Assembly: GCA_900095165.1 (NCBI GenBank)
Contig: LT606947.1
Location: forward strand, 868,001 to 932,000
DNA length: 64,000 bases
Direction: 5' to 3'
DNA from: Polynucleobacter necessarius
Lineage (GTDB): Bacteria; Pseudomonadota; Gammaproteobacteria; Burkholderiales; Burkholderiaceae
The position numbers and the translations under genes are program-made. The first letter of the stretch is position 1; every line of letters starts with the position of its first letter. The notes under the pieces are model-generated. The model was not told where the DNA came from. It saw only the letters and a list, made by a program, of their open reading frames with translations, and searched no databases. This document shows positions 52,329 to 63,121 of the stretch, piece by piece.

Positions 52329-53264
52329 ATGAATTACGAAATGCAAGAACAAAAATTATTAGATGATCATTTGGACTGACTGGAGGCTGAGTCAATCTAC
52401 ATCATTCGTGAAGTAGTAGCACAGTGCGCAAACCCTGCCATGCTGTTCTCTGGCGGCAAGGACTCCATTGTGATGTTTCACTTGGCTCGCAAAGCCTTCC
52501 AGCTTGGCAATCGTCCGGTAAAACTCCCCTTCCCTATTTTGCATATCGATACTGGCCACAACTATCCTGAGGTAATCTCTTATCGGGATGCCGTTGTTAA
52601 AAAAACTGGTGTGAAACTTATTGTTGGGCACGTTGAAAACTCAATTAAAAAAGGGACTGTTCGATTACGCAAAGAAGCCGATTCTAGAAATGCCGCACAG
52701 GCAATCACATTACTTGAGTCGATTGCTGAGCATGAGTTTGATGCGCTGATGGGTGGCGCGCGCCGCAATGAAGAAAAGGCCCGCGCTAAAGAACGTATCT
52801 TCTCCTTCCGCGATGAATTCGGCCAATGGGATCCTAAGGCACAGCGCCCAGAACTTTGGAATCTCTACAACGCCCGTATTTCCAAAGGAGAAAATATGCG
52901 AGTGTTCCCCATCTCCAATTGGACCGAACTCGACATCTAGCAATACATTGCGCGCGAGAAGTTAGAGCTTCCAAGCATCTACTACACACATCAACGTGAA
53001 GTGGTGCGCAAAAACAGCCTCTTGGTTCCCGTTACCAACATCACCCACAAAGCACCCGGTGATGTCAACGAAGTGCTGAGCGTGCGTTTTCGTACTGTAG
53101 GTGACATTAGTTGCACCTGCCCAGCTCTCAGTTCTGCCGCTACACCAATCGACATCATTGCTGAAACTGCCATTACCGAAACTACAGAACGTGGCGCAAC
53201 GCGCATGGACGATCAAACAAATGAGGCCTCGATGGAGCGCCGTAAGAAAGAGGGTTACTTCTGA
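52329..53264 (+). pseudogene. cysD: Sulfate adenylyltransferase small subunit CysD, two stops at Trp codons
   Basis: Catalytic subunit of ATP sulfurylase. From ATG 52329 the frame reads LDDHLD, TGA (52377-52379), LEAESIYIIREVV, where relatives have Trp. The PP-loop SGGKDS and GGARRNEEKARAKER follow. TAG at 52938-52940 replaces another Trp in ELDI-W-QYIARE. The rest is intact to 53264 (312 codons) and overlaps the cysN start. Both changes are TGG to TGA/TAG, that is G to A on the coding strand. Frame is otherwise perfect, so decay is recent. Confidence 0.94.
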
Positions 53265-54622
53265 TGACTACCATTCAAACGCATTCTGAAAATTCACACC
53301 AAAACGTAGTTCGCTTCATTACCGCCGGTAGCGTGGATGACGGTAAGAGCACCCTCATTGGCCGCTTACTCTACGACACTAAATCTATTTTGGTGGATCA
53401 ACTTGAGTCCTTATCGAAAACCAAGCATGCACGAGTGACCTCATCAGATGCGGGTGTTGACTTGGCGCTACTGACTGACGGTCTTGAGGCTGAGCGTGAA
53501 CAAGGCATCACGATTGATGTAGCTTATCGCTATTTCTCAACCCCAAAATGTAAGTTCATCGTGGCCGACGCACCAGGACATGAGCAATACACGCGTAACT
53601 TGGTAACAGGCGCATCGCAATCTGATGTAGCTGTGATTTTGGTTGATGCAACCCGCGTTGATCTGAGCACTAATCCTGCAACTTTATTAGCGCAAACTAA
53701 GCGCCATGCAGCAATCGTACATTTACTTGGCCTACGCCATGTGGTTTTTGCCGTTAATAAGATGGACTTACTTAACTTTGATGAGAAAGTGTTTAACACC
53801 ATCAAAGCATCGATTGAAGACTTATGCAACAAGATTGGTTTGCCTGCGCCGACGTTAATTCCAATGTCGGCTTTATTGGGTGCAAACGTTGTAACCGCCA
53901 CTAAAGATACGACCTGGTATAAGGGCCCAACATTGCTAGAGTGGCTGGAAAGCCTAGATACCAGCCCTCAGTCTGAAAAGACTGGCTTACGTTTACCGGT
54001 GCAGTATGTTGCCCGTCAAGATGGTAGCGCCTCCGATGACTTGCGTGCTTACCTTGGTCAAATCGAGTCAGGAAGCATTCGGGTCGGCCAAAAAATTACC
54101 GTTCTCCCAGAAAATCGAGAGGCGACCGTATCTAAGATTTATTTAGGAAATCGTTCAAATCGAGATCAGGATAAGGTTAATAATGAAGTAGAGTCAGCTC
54201 AGACTGGAGATGCCGTGGTCATTAGTTTGGCAGAAGATATCGATGTTTCTAGAGGCTGCATATTCATTAGCGCTGAAGATTCTTCGCCGCCAACACCGAG
54301 CAAGCAGATTTCTGCCGATCTTTGCTGGCTAGATAGTGAGCCATTGTCATTGAGTCGCAAGTATGCCTTGCGCCACACCACCAATACCATTGGCGCCAAG
54401 GTTAAAGAAATCCAACAAGTGCTGGATGTGCAAACACTATCTCACGCTATTGAAACACATCCACTCGCCGCAAATGAAATTGGACGCGTAGAGTTTGTAT
54501 TGCAAAAACCGATTGCTGCCGATTTGTTTAGCCAGTCTCAAAAAACCGGTGCATTTATCCTCATTGATGAAGCTACTAACCATACAGTTGCTGCAGGCAT
54601 GATTCGAGAGGCGCTTAATTGA
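53264..54622 (+). CDS. cysN: Sulfate adenylyltransferase GTPase subunit CysN
   Basis: GTPase partner of CysD; couples GTP hydrolysis to APS formation. 452 residues, with GSVDDGKST at 22-30, DAPGHEQYTRN near 100 and NKMDLL near 165, then OB-like domains. No CysC kinase fusion. ATG overlaps the cysD stop (TGATGA). The open frame is intact, but without CysD it has no known use, so it may be an early survivor of a dying operon. Confidence 0.93.
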   Translation: MTTIQTHSENSHQNVVRFITAGSVDDGKSTLIGRLLYDTKSILVDQLESLSKTKHARVTSSDAGVDLALLTDGLEAEREQGITIDVAYRYFSTPKCKFIVADAPGHEQYTRNLVTGASQSDVAVILVDATRVDLSTNPATLLAQTKRHAAIVHLLGLRHVVFAVNKMDLLNFDEKVFNTIKASIEDLCNKIGLPAPTLIPMSALLGANVVTATKDTTWYKGPTLLEWLESLDTSPQSEKTGLRLPVQYVARQDGSASDDLRAYLGQIESGSIRVGQKITVLPENREATVSKIYLGNRSNRDQDKVNNEVESAQTGDAVVISLAEDIDVSRGCIFISAEDSSPPTPSKQISADLCWLDSEPLSLSRKYALRHTTNTIGAKVKEIQQVLDVQTLSHAIETHPLAANEIGRVEFVLQKPIAADLFSQSQKTGAFILIDEATNHTVAAGMIREALN

Positions 54623-54632
54623 TTGGAAAAAT

Positions 54633-55624
54633 CTAAATAAACCCAACGATAAATGCAAAACCAATTGAGGCAATAAAAATTGTCTCAACTAGCAACATGA
54701 GCACCGGTTTCCAGCCAAGCCTTCCCAATTCCTTAAAACTTGTTTTGAGTCCTGAAGCTGCAATCGCAATGACTAAGAGCCAGCGCGACAAACCCCCAAC
54801 AGATTCAACTACCGGTAAGGGTAGAATTTGCATAGAAGCTATTACTGAGAGCACCATGAAACCCAAGAGAAAATTGGGAATCAATCAAAAACTAGCCCAT
54901 CCTAGCTTGTTAGATGCGGCTTGGGCACTGAAAAAAATGAAATAAATAAAACAACCGGTAAAAGCAAAGCCACTCGAAATAATTTGACTACAGTTGCTAC
55001 ATCACCGGTCTCCGCACCAAATATCATTCCCGCAGCTACTACTTGAGCTACATCATGAATAGTGGCACCCAGAAAAATACCCGCCAACAATGGACTTATC
55101 TCCATCGACTGCAAAAGAAAGGGGTATATCACCATGGCGAGCGTTGATAAAACGGTGACCCCAACAACAACTAAGAGGGTAAAGCGATCACTCTCTTTTG
55201 TTTTCGGCAAGACAGAAGCGATAGCTAATGCGGCGGAAGCGCCGCAGATTCCCACAGATCCACCCGCTATTAATCCACAATCAGGCGATAGCTTAAATAA
55301 CTTAGCCAAGATAAGTCCTAGACATACCGTTGCAGCCACAGCAATCACCAACATTAAACCTGTGTTTAATCCAATTGCAGCAATGTCGGCAAATGTAATT
55401 CGTATGCCCAAACAAGCAACCCCTAAGCGAAGCATATTTTTTGCGCAGAAATCTATGCCGGGCTTCATGAACTCTTTGGCATACGCGAAATGAAGCGATA
55501 ACCCAATTAATAATGCATATAAGAGCTGTGGGCCGCCATAATTTTGGGAAAGTAAGCTAGTAGCTATACAAATAGCAACGCAGATCATTAGCCCGAGGCA
55601 ATAATTACTGACTATCTTTAACAA
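54633..55624 (-). pseudogene. YeiH-family putative sulfate exporter, frameshift plus stop
   Basis: Integral membrane protein of the YeiH/UPF0324 family, about 330 residues when repaired. ATG at 55624. The frame fails in the T-run at 54931-54937 (AAAAAAA on the plus strand), where one base is missing; the correct frame continues AQAASNKLGWASF. TGA at 54885-54887, likely from TGG, then stops it before LIPNFLLGFMVLSV. Typical motifs are GGSVGICGASAALA and ATIHDVAQVVAAG. It is convergent with cysN, with only 10 bases between the stops. Its role in sulfur export is inferred from the family name only. Confidence 0.88.
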
Positions 55625-55979
55625 ATCATTAGCTTCCGATGGGTATATCTAACTTTAAGCAACAGGGATCAATATGAAAAGCTGAGACCTAAATGTTAGC
55701 CAGCTCATTGAGATTTGAATTCTAAATCCCTAACTCCTTCAAGAAATTGCTATCCATCAAGATATAAAGAAAAAAGCCACCTCGAAAAAGATGGCTTTAA
55801 AGAAATTCTATGGAGGCACTACTAAAGAATGAACAACAACCTCATAATATTATTCAGGCTTGTTGCTCATTTACCGGTTTGCCTACTTTAAGTGCGTTAT
55901 GCTTCGATATGGTGCATATTTTAGGATGCGTGCCATTCGGTAGAATTAAATCATATTCAACCTATATAAAGGGGTGCCA
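55625..55979. other. Intergenic region between yeiH and the DUF3300 gene
   Basis: 355 bases with no gene I can support. AAAGCCA (55773-55779) and TGGCTTT (55792-55798) could form a weak hairpin, without a T tract. A 60-residue open frame starting at 55810 overlaps the DUF3300 start and has no ribosome site or family features. TAGAAT near 55940 could be a -10 box for the DUF3300 gene. Confidence 0.5.
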
Positions 55980-57136
55980 ATGTTGGCGATAAGGAAGATA
56001 GGCATTCCATCTCGTTTAATAGCAAGCCTACTTACGGCCGTACTTACCATTCCTGCAGCGACTCCTTTGGCATACGCCCAAGCTCTAGCCAACAGCAGGC
56101 GGCAAAGCTTACACAAGCACGGCTAGAAGCTTTGGTGGCACCGATTGCCCTCTACCCAGATGCACTTGTTTCTCAAGTGCTGATGGCATCGACATACCCT
56201 TTGGAGGTTGCTGAGGCCTCCAATTGGGTTAAATCTAACGCCAACCTAAAAGGCGACAATCTAAATAAAGCATTGCAGCAACAAAATTGGGATGCCAGTG
56301 TCAAATCTTTAGCGTCATTTCCACCAGCGCTAGAAATGATGGGAACCCAGTTGAGCTGGACTCAACAACTTGGCAATGCCGTCTTGGCACAGCAATCTGA
56401 AACTATGAGCGCAATTCAAGCATTGCGCGCAAAAGCCAAGCAAGCTGGTTCATTGCAATCCAACTCCCAACAGACGGTGACAACTCAAGGCAGCGGCAGT
56501 AGCCAGACCATCATCATTGAACCTGCGAACCCTCAAGTGGTTTATGTTCCCACCTACAACCCAACGCTTGTTTACGGCGCATGGGGTTACCCAGCATATC
56601 CCCCATACGCATACTATCCACCTGGATATGTAGCCGGCACAGCACTACTGTCGTTTGGAGTTGGCATGGCAGTTGGTGCGGCTCTGTGGGGTGGCTGTCA
56701 CTGGGGAGGTAGTTATAGCGGCGGATCATTAACAGTAAATAATAATAACTTCAATAACTTCAACAAGAACACCAATAATAAGTGGAGTGATAATCGCAAC
56801 AGCGGGTCCATCGACTGGAAGCCGGATCAACAACGTCGCAACGCGAACCTTGGTGGTGGCGCTGGAGATGCGAACTGCAATGTTGAACGAGATCAATTGC
56901 GCCAAAACCTGCAGCGCGGCGACCAGAGCAGTAGTCGCCCCGGAGATCGGGCTGGCAATGCAGGTGATGACCACGCTGGTAATCGCGCGAGTGCTGACAG
57001 AGCAGGCGGCGATCGATTTGGTGGTGGTGGCTTTGGGGACACTCGCAATGCACGCTTTGATGGCGGTGGCGAGCATTTTGGCGGCGGTAACCACGGCGGC
57101 TTTGGTGGTGGCGATGGTTTTCGCGGTCGCCGCTAA
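55980..57136 (+). pseudogene. DUF3300 exported protein with Gly-rich tail, frameshifted near the start
   Basis: ATG at 55980 opens a signal peptide (LIASLLTAVLTIPAATPLAYA), but the frame then runs to a stop. One base missing near 56089-56094 would give NQQAAKLTQARLEALVAPIALYPD, the DUF3300 start. The domain (about 40-200 of 385 residues) has the conserved LDALVxPIALYPDALV-type motif and PANPQVVYVPTYNPTLVYG. It then has a hydrophobic glycine stretch, and a long tail rich in Gly, Asn, Arg and Asp (HFGGGNHGGFGGGDGFRG). It is probably periplasmic or outer-membrane associated; function unknown. Confidence 0.85.
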
Positions 57137-57187
57137 TTATCCAAACCATCTCAATAGATACAGGCAAATTTGATTAAAGGAATGAAC

Positions 57188-57533
57188 ATGAAGAAATTTT
57201 TAATTGCCGCCACCCTAGCCTTCGGAATGGCCGCTAGCACGCAAGCAGCAAATGCAACAACTACTGATGAGCTATTGCAATACTGCAAAAGCGAAGGAAA
57301 CACTAATATGACCTTGCCAAATCTACGGCCAAGCCGTTTATGACACCTATTTAGCGGCTCGGAATCCTAAAACTGCTCCTAGCAAGATTTGCGTTACGCA
57401 ACCTGCTTCAACACGCATTCAAGTGGTGGATGAATATATCGCCTGGGCAAACGCCAACCCAACTAGCGGCCCTAAATCTGCCGCAGAAACCATGTTGAAG
57501 TTTTTAGAGGGCATCTTCCCCTGCAAAAAGTAA
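57188..57533 (+). pseudogene. Rap1a/Tai-like small exported protein, frameshifted
   Basis: Signal peptide (FLIAATLAFGMAASTQAANA) and first Cys (LLQYCKSEGNTNMT), then an extra T at 57314-57315. Removing it gives CQIYGQAVYDTYLAARNP and continues to the end with cysteines at KICVT and the terminal FPCKK. The four-cysteine pattern and length (114 residues repaired) fit the Rap1a/Tai family, whose known members are immunity proteins against type VI amidases; many homologues have unknown roles. ATG 57188 has AAAGG seven bases before it. Confidence 0.82.
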
Positions 57534-57565
57534 TGGGCATTATTAGATCTTTGCCATCTAAAAAC

Positions 57566-57596
57566 AAAAATGCCGCTTAAAAGAGCGGCATTTTTT
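57566..57596. terminator. Bidirectional rho-independent terminator
   Basis: AAAAATGCCGCT - loop - AGCGGCATTTTTT. It separates the Rap1a-like gene and the convergent end of the isc operon (fdx) and can work for both strands. Confidence 0.9.
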
Positions 57597-57625
57597 CATT
57601 CCAAAGGAATCTTTTTTATAAAAGC

Positions 57626-57964
57626 TTAGTGATTTTCTTTTGCGTGATTGATTGAGTATTTCGGAATCTCAATCACTAAATCTTGGCGGGCAACAATCGC
57701 TTGGCAAGACAAGCGGGACTGAGGGTTAAGACCCCATGCGCGATCCAACAAGTCTTCTTCATTTTCATCGGGTGTATTCAGACTCTGATAACCCTCTTTC
57801 ACAATCACATGACAGGTGGTGCAAGCGCACACCATATCGCAGGCATGCTCAATCGGAATATTGTTTTCCAATAGCGCTTCACAAATGGAGGTGCCGGGCG
57901 TTACTTCAACTACAGCACCTTCGGGGCAATATTCACTATGCGGTAAAACAACGATCTGAGTCAT
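57626..57964 (-). CDS. fdx: ISC-type 2Fe-2S ferredoxin
   Basis: Adrenodoxin-like ferredoxin that supplies electrons for Fe-S assembly. 112 residues with three cluster cysteines in HACDMVCACTTCHV and the fourth in RLSCQAIV. Last gene of the isc operon, 18 bases after hscA. Confidence 0.96.
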   Translation of the reverse strand: MTQIVVLPHSEYCPEGAVVEVTPGTSICEALLENNIPIEHACDMVCACTTCHVIVKEGYQSLNTPDENEEDLLDRAWGLNPQSRLSCQAIVARQDLVIEIPKYSINHAKENH

Positions 57965-57982
57965 CTTGGTAATTTTCTTTTC

Positions 57983-59848
57983 TTAAATTTCTGCTACATT
58001 CTTGCCAGCCAAAGCTTTCTGAATGCTCGCGTTCATACGCTTCTGGGCAAAATCATCGGTAGCCTTTGCTGCATGATCTACTACTCTTCTTAAAACAGCG
58101 CTATCCGTTTCCTCTGTAAGAATCTTTTGCAAAGTAGCCATCTCTAGATCAACAACAGCCTGCTCCCCAGCATTCAATAAGCTGCGATCAGAATCTAATG
58201 CGGTTTGTACAGCATCCAATAGTCGCTGCGCATTTACCTGTTCTTCACGTAAAGATCTAGCCAAGAGATCTACCTTGGCAGAGGCAAACCCATCTTGTAA
58301 CATGCGAGCAATCTCAGCATCAGTTAAACCATAGGATGGTTTGATATCAATCGAGGCTTGCACACCGGAGCCTTGCTCTGTTGCGCTAACGGATAGCAAG
58401 CCATCAGCATCCACCTGAAATGTCACCCGAATTCGGGCAGCACCAGCAGCCATCGGCGGAATCCCACGCAACTCAAACTTACCTAGAGAACGGCAATCTT
58501 GCGCTAACTCACGCTCACCCTGCACTACCTGAATAGCTAAAGCTGTTTGGCCGTCCTTAAAGGTCGTGAAATCCTGGGCACGCGCCACTGGAATCGGCGT
58601 ATTGCGCGAAATAATTTTTTCTACCAAGCCACCCATGGTCTCAATACCGAGGGAGAGCGGAATGACATTCAACAATAACCACTCATCATCTTTACTTTGA
58701 TTGCCTGCCAGCAAGTCTGCCTGCATGGCAGCACCTAAAACCACAACCTGATCTGGATTGAGGTTGTTTAATGGTTTAGTGCCAAAGAGTTCACCAACCG
58801 CACGCTGCACATGAGGCATACGCGTTGCTCCGCCCACCATGACCACGCCTTTGACTTCATCGGCCTTGAGCCCAGCGTCACGCAATGCTTTTTTTACTGC
58901 TGTGAGTGTTTTGCTAATTAGGTTCTGAGTAATCTCAAAGAATTGAGCTTGGCTGATACCCACATTAACCACCGTGCCATCTGCAAGCGTTTCATGGACG
59001 CGGGCCAATGGGTTGTGACTTAATTGTTCTTTTGCATGCTTGCAGGAGAGCAACAACTTACGATGATCCTGAATCGAGAGCGGTGGAAGCTTAGCTTGCT
59101 CAATCATCAAGCAATAGAGGCGATGATCAAAGTCATCACCACCCAGGACAGAATCGCCACCAGTAGAAAGAACTTCAAATACTCCCCTGCTCATACGCAG
59201 GATAGAGATATCAAAAGTTCCGCCGCCTAAATCATAAACAGCGTAGATACCCTCGGAAGCATTGTCTAGGCCATAGGCAATCGCAGCCGCCGTAGGTTCA
59301 TTAAGTAAACGCAAGACTTCGATGCCAGCTAACTTGGCAGCATCTTTAGTTGCCTGACGTTGCGCATCATCGAAATATGCTGGAACAGTAATCACCGCAC
59401 CAACGATATCATCGTTTACCGAGTCCTCAGCCAGCTGACGTAATCGCGCCAGAATTTCTGCAGAGACTTCTATAGGACTCTTGTCGCCTGCCACCGTTCT
59501 TAACTTCAACATGCCAGGCTCATCAACAAAATCGTAAGGAGTGCTCTCAACGTTTTCTACATCAACAATGCCTCGACCCATAAAACGTTTTACAGAAACA
59601 ATCGTGTTCTTAGGATCAGAAACAATGCTTTCAATGGCCTCAAAGCCAGCCTGCGTTTTACCATTGGGTAAGTAACGCACCACCGAAGGAAGCAACTCTC
59701 GCCCTTCAGAATCAGGAAGCACTTTAGGCAAAGCATCTCGCACAATCGCCACCAAAGAATTGGTGGTGCCCAGGTCAATGCCTACCGCAATACGACGCTG
59801 ATGCGGAGCGAGTGATTTACCAGGTTCAGAGATTTGTAATAAGGCCAT
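57983..59848 (-). CDS. hscA: Fe-S assembly chaperone HscA (Hsp70 type)
   Basis: Hsp70 ATPase that releases clusters from IscU. 621 residues: nucleotide domain with [12 protein letters not shown] near 24-35, [11 protein letters not shown] and GGATRMPHV; substrate domain with [11 protein letters not shown]; and a helical lid. It follows hscB by 18 bases. Complete and intact. Confidence 0.97.
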   Translation of the reverse strand: MALLQISEPGKSLAPHQRRIAVGIDLGTTNSLVAIVRDALPKVLPDSEGRELLPSVVRYLPNGKTQAGFEAIESIVSDPKNTIVSVKRFMGRGIVDVENVESTPYDFVDEPGMLKLRTVAGDKSPIEVSAEILARLRQLAEDSVNDDIVGAVITVPAYFDDAQRQATKDAAKLAGIEVLRLLNEPTAAAIAYGLDNASEGIYAVYDLGGGTFDISILRMSRGVFEVLSTGGDSVLGGDDFDHRLYCLMIEQAKLPPLSIQDHRKLLLSCKHAKEQLSHNPLARVHETLADGTVVNVGISQAQFFEITQNLISKTLTAVKKALRDAGLKADEVKGVVMVGGATRMPHVQRAVGELFGTKPLNNLNPDQVVVLGAAMQADLLAGNQSKDDEWLLLNVIPLSLGIETMGGLVEKIISRNTPIPVARAQDFTTFKDGQTALAIQVVQGERELAQDCRSLGKFELRGIPPMAAGAARIRVTFQVDADGLLSVSATEQGSGVQASIDIKPSYGLTDAEIARMLQDGFASAKVDLLARSLREEQVNAQRLLDAVQTALDSDRSLLNAGEQAVVDLEMATLQKILTEETDSAVLRRVVDHAAKATDDFAQKRMNASIQKALAGKNVAEI

Positions 59849-59866
59849 AGGGATGAGAGTGTAAAG

Positions 59867-60406
59867 CTATACCAGAGCTGAGATGGCATCATCGAGCTCA
59901 AGCGCAAACTTATCAATAAAAAGCAGGCCTCTGAGTAGCTCCGCTGCTTGCTCATAGTTTTTAGCACTATCGATAGCTTGTGTAATTTCCACTAAGGTTG
60001 CTCGCTTAGATTGATCAACCTCTTCAGCCAAAGCCTCTAGCGCACCAAGATCCTCATCTTGATCCTCAAGACTTTCACGCCATTCCATTTGCTTCATCAG
60101 AAAAGCAGCCGGCATTGCAGTATTCGTTTCAAGACGAGCATCCACACCATGAAGTTGACAAAGATAAAGGCCGCGCTGAATGGGATTCTTGAGAGTTTGA
60201 AAAGCGGTATTGGCTAAGGTTGCCATTTGCATGGCCAATCGCTGCTCAGTATCACTACCACGAACATGACGATCGGGGTGCACTTCTTTTTGGATTGCTA
60301 GGTATGCCTGATCCAATGCAGACAAATCTAAATTGAATTGCTGTTCTACACCAAAGAAACGAAAGTAATCGTCAGACGCGGAAGGATTCACCACAACCAC
60401 ACTCAT
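59867..60406 (-). CDS. hscB: Fe-S assembly co-chaperone HscB
   Basis: J-domain protein that brings IscU to HscA. 179 residues with HPD at 43-45 ([10 protein letters not shown]) and a C-terminal helical domain. Its ATG lies inside the last codons of iscA, an overlap of 35 bases in different frames, so the genes are tightly coupled. Confidence 0.96.
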   Translation of the reverse strand: MSVVVVNPSASDDYFRFFGVEQQFNLDLSALDQAYLAIQKEVHPDRHVRGSDTEQRLAMQMATLANTAFQTLKNPIQRGLYLCQLHGVDARLETNTAMPAAFLMKQMEWRESLEDQDEDLGALEALAEEVDQSKRATLVEITQAIDSAKNYEQAAELLRGLLFIDKFALELDDAISALV

Positions 60407-60695
60407 CTTTTACATTCGGATTCTGGAATTTAAAACCTTCGTTCAAACCTTCGCGCACAAAATCCAATTCGGTACCATCCAAATAAGCCAAGCTCTTTGG
60501 ATCAACAAAGATCGTAATACCATTGGATTCAAACTGAGTATCTTCGGGAGCGGCTTCATCCACATACTCCAGTTGATAAGCTAAGCCAGAGCAACCCGTG
60601 GTACGAACACCCAAACGCAAGCCACAACCTTTCCCACGCTTATCCAAGTTGCGCTGAACGTGTTTTGCCGCTTTATCAGTTAAGGTAATTGCCAT
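60372..60695 (-). CDS. iscA: Iron-sulfur cluster assembly protein IscA
   Basis: A-type carrier, 107 residues, with the three cysteines in [11 protein letters not shown] and the C-terminal ECGCGESF. Encoded between iscU and hscB; the 3' end overlaps hscB. Confidence 0.96.
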   Translation of the reverse strand: MAITLTDKAAKHVQRNLDKRGKGCGLRLGVRTTGCSGLAYQLEYVDEAAPEDTQFESNGITIFVDPKSLAYLDGTELDFVREGLNEGFKFQNPNVKDECGCGESFRV

Positions 60696-60708
60696 GATGG
60701 AAGCCTCT

Positions 60709-61101
60709 TTATTTTTGCTTGGCTGGATGCTTTTCTTTGTAATCAGCTACTGCCGCCTTGATAGCATCTTCCGCCAAAATTGAGCAATGAATTTTTATAG
60801 GCGGCAAAGCCAACTCTTCTGCAATTAAGGAGTTCTTAATCTCTAAGGCTTGATCCAAAGTTTTACCTTTCACCCACTCGGTTACCAAAGAAGATGAAGC
60901 AATTGCAGAGCCGCAACCATAGGTCTTGAACTTGGCATCCCCAATTACACCTTGATCGTTGACACGGATTTGTAATTTCATAACGTCGCCGCATGCAGGC
61001 GCGCCAACCATACCAGTGCCCACCTGGTCATCACCCTTTTCAAAAAAGCCCACGTTGCGGGGATTCTCATAATGATCGATTACTTTGTCGCTATATGCCA
61101 T
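60709..61101 (-). CDS. iscU: Iron-sulfur scaffold protein IscU
   Basis: Scaffold on which 2Fe-2S clusters are built. 130 residues, with cluster ligands in [19 protein letters not shown] and [16 protein letters not shown] just before the last Cys is the motif recognised by HscA. Follows iscS by 38 bases. Confidence 0.97.
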   Translation of the reverse strand: MAYSDKVIDHYENPRNVGFFEKGDDQVGTGMVGAPACGDVMKLQIRVNDQGVIGDAKFKTYGCGSAIASSSLVTEWVKGKTLDQALEIKNSLIAEELALPPIKIHCSILAEDAIKAAVADYKEKHPAKQK

Positions 61102-61139
61102 GGTATTTCCTCGTTATTTCTTTTATCTTTTTATCTTAC

Positions 61140-62399
61140 TCAATGTGCTGCCCACTGGATGGTACTAAGATCAATACCATCTTTAAACATTTCCCAAAGT
61201 GGTGATAGTTCACGCAACTTCGCAATCTTCTCTTTCACCAACTTGATTGTGAAATCCACTTCTTCTTCAGTAGTAAAGCGACCTAGGGTAAAGCGAATCG
61301 AGCTGTGCGTCAATTCATCATTGCGACCCAGTGCACGCAATACATAGGATGGCTCCAGGGATGCTGAAGTACAGGCAGAGCCAGATGAGATTGCCAAATC
61401 CTTCAATGCCATCAACATTGACTCACCTTCAATATAGTTAAAGCTAATATTGAGATTGTGTGGAACACGGTGATCCATATCGCCATTGACATAGACCTCT
61501 TCGATATCTTTTATCCCTGTCAGCAAACGATCGCGCAATGCACGAATGCGAGCGTTCTCTTCAACCATTTCAACACGAGCAATGCGAAAAGCTTCGCCCA
61601 TTCCAAGAATTTGGTGAACGGCCAATGTTCCAGAACGCATACCGCGCTCATGACCACCACCATGAATCTGCGCCTCAATACGGATACGGGGCTTACGACG
61701 AACAAACAATGCGCCGATACCTTTTGGACCATAAGTCTTGTGAGCAGAAAAACTCATTAAATCGACTTTGATTTTCTCTAAGTCGATCTCTACTTTGCCA
61801 GTAGCTTGCGCTGCATCCACATGAAAAATGACGCCACGCGAACGGCATAGCTCGCCAATACGCGGGATATCTTGCACAACGCCAATTTCATTATTCACAT
61901 ACATCACTGATGCCAAGATAGTGCCAGGCTTCATTGCTGCTTCAAGTTGCGCAAAATCAATCAAGCCATCAGGCAATACATCTAAGTAGGTCACCTCGTA
62001 ACCTTCGCGCTCCAGCTCACGGCAAGTATCTAAAGTTGCCTTATGCTCAGTCTTCACGGTAATGATGTGATTACCGCGATCTTTATAAAAGTGGGCGGCA
62101 CCTTTGAGTGCCAAGTTAATACTTTCAGTTGCACCGCTAGTAAATACGATCTCTCTTGGATCCGCGTGAACTAACTGGGCAACTTCTGAACGCGCCCACT
62201 CAACTGCCTCTTCTGCAGCCCAACCGTAGGCATGACTACGAGATGCCGCATTACCAAACTGCTCGCGCAAGTAAGGCAACATCTTATCCACTACACGCGG
62301 ATCAATCGGCGTGGTAGCTGAGTAGTCCATATATACCGGGAAGTGTTTGGGACTAAACATCGGTATCGGCTGTTGAGGAATGTCTTGTGGTGTGTTCAT
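61140..62399 (-). CDS. iscS: Cysteine desulfurase IscS
   Basis: PLP enzyme that takes sulfur from cysteine for Fe-S clusters and tRNA thiolation. 419 residues with PLP lysine in [14 protein letters not shown] and the mobile catalytic Cys in [11 protein letters not shown]-terminal extension of about 15 residues before [17 protein letters not shown]. Since the cysteine-forming sulfate route upstream is broken, this enzyme depends on cysteine from elsewhere. Confidence 0.97.
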   Translation of the reverse strand: MNTPQDIPQQPIPMFSPKHFPVYMDYSATTPIDPRVVDKMLPYLREQFGNAASRSHAYGWAAEEAVEWARSEVAQLVHADPREIVFTSGATESINLALKGAAHFYKDRGNHIITVKTEHKATLDTCRELEREGYEVTYLDVLPDGLIDFAQLEAAMKPGTILASVMYVNNEIGVVQDIPRIGELCRSRGVIFHVDAAQATGKVEIDLEKIKVDLMSFSAHKTYGPKGIGALFVRRKPRIRIEAQIHGGGHERGMRSGTLAVHQILGMGEAFRIARVEMVEENARIRALRDRLLTGIKDIEEVYVNGDMDHRVPHNLNISFNYIEGESMLMALKDLAISSGSACTSASLEPSYVLRALGRNDELTHSSIRFTLGRFTTEEEVDFTIKLVKEKIAKLRELSPLWEMFKDGIDLSTIQWAAH

Positions 62400-62437
62400 T
62401 TTTTACTTATCGATAAATAGACTCAGAAGTTATTGAC

Positions 62438-63007
62438 TTAACTTTGCTGAGCTAGGTTAAAAACAGAATTCACAAGAGGTCGCTTTGGAGCGACTTCTTT
62501 TACTGCGGTAACTGCTGATGCCGGCTTTTCTGCCTTAACACTTTCAGTCTTGATTTTCTTAGAGCGCAAATCATGCAATACGATTCCACGTCCAGATTGC
62601 CGTTGCACCAAGTCACGCAATGACACGGAACTCAGGTGCTCCACCATCTTGGCATTCAGGTTTGACCAAAGATCATGAGTCATACAACGCCCATGATTTT
62701 CTTCATCGCTATGGCAATTGCCTTTGCCACCACATTGGGTTGCATCTAAGGGCTCATCCACGGCCACAATAATGTCGGCCACACTAATGTCTTCTGACTT
62801 GCGGGCTAGGGTGTAACCACCGCCAGGACCGCGAGTACTCTCAACAATATTGAAACGGCGTAATTTGCCGAACAACTGCTCTAAGTAAGACAGGGAAATC
62901 TTCTGTCTTTGGCTAATTCCGGCCAAAGTTACAGGCCCGTGCGTCTCGCGCAGGGCTAAATCAATCATTGCGGTTACTGCAAAACGGCCTTTGGTTGTAA
63001 GTCTCAT
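62438..63007 (-). CDS. iscR: Fe-S-responsive transcriptional regulator IscR
   Basis: Rrf2-family repressor of the isc operon. 189 residues with N-terminal winged helix (LTTKGRFAVTAMIDLALRET, ISLSYLEQLFGKLR). The cluster ligands are Cys in ATQCGG, GNCHSDEE and GRCMTHD with the following His. The C-terminal tail is longer than in E. coli IscR and rich in Lys, Ala and Val. First gene of the operon. Confidence 0.96.
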   Translation of the reverse strand: MRLTTKGRFAVTAMIDLALRETHGPVTLAGISQRQKISLSYLEQLFGKLRRFNIVESTRGPGGGYTLARKSEDISVADIIVAVDEPLDATQCGGKGNCHSDEENHGRCMTHDLWSNLNAKMVEHLSSVSLRDLVQRQSGRGIVLHDLRSKKIKTESVKAEKPASAVTAVKEVAPKRPLVNSVFNLAQQS

Positions 63008-63045
63008 ATGTCACCTTGGTAATGGATTGTTATGGACAGCTAACA

Positions 63046-63066
63046 GTCGGGCGGGTAATACCCGAC
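63046..63066. promoter_or_regulatory. Palindrome upstream of iscR
   Basis: CGGGTAATACCCG (63052-63064) is a perfect 13-base palindrome, nested with GTCGGG and CCCGAC arms. It lies about 40 bases before iscR. IscR represses its own promoter in many proteobacteria, but the sequence does not clearly match the E. coli type-1 site, so ownership is open. Confidence 0.35.
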
Positions 63067-63121
63067 CATTCCGCTCAACTTTACCATATACCCAACTAAT
63101 CTGCTCAGGATTAAAACAGCC

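Noticed and set aside
52329..53264. Reassigned stop codons (TGA or TAG read as Trp)
   Set aside because: Both TGA and TAG replace Trp, TAA replaces other residues, and many intact genes here end in TGA. RF2 with its TGA-sensing frameshift is also present. Decay explains it better.
55810..55992. 60-residue open frame before the DUF3300 gene
   Set aside because: It overlaps the DUF3300 signal peptide, lacks a convincing ribosome site and has no protein-like features.
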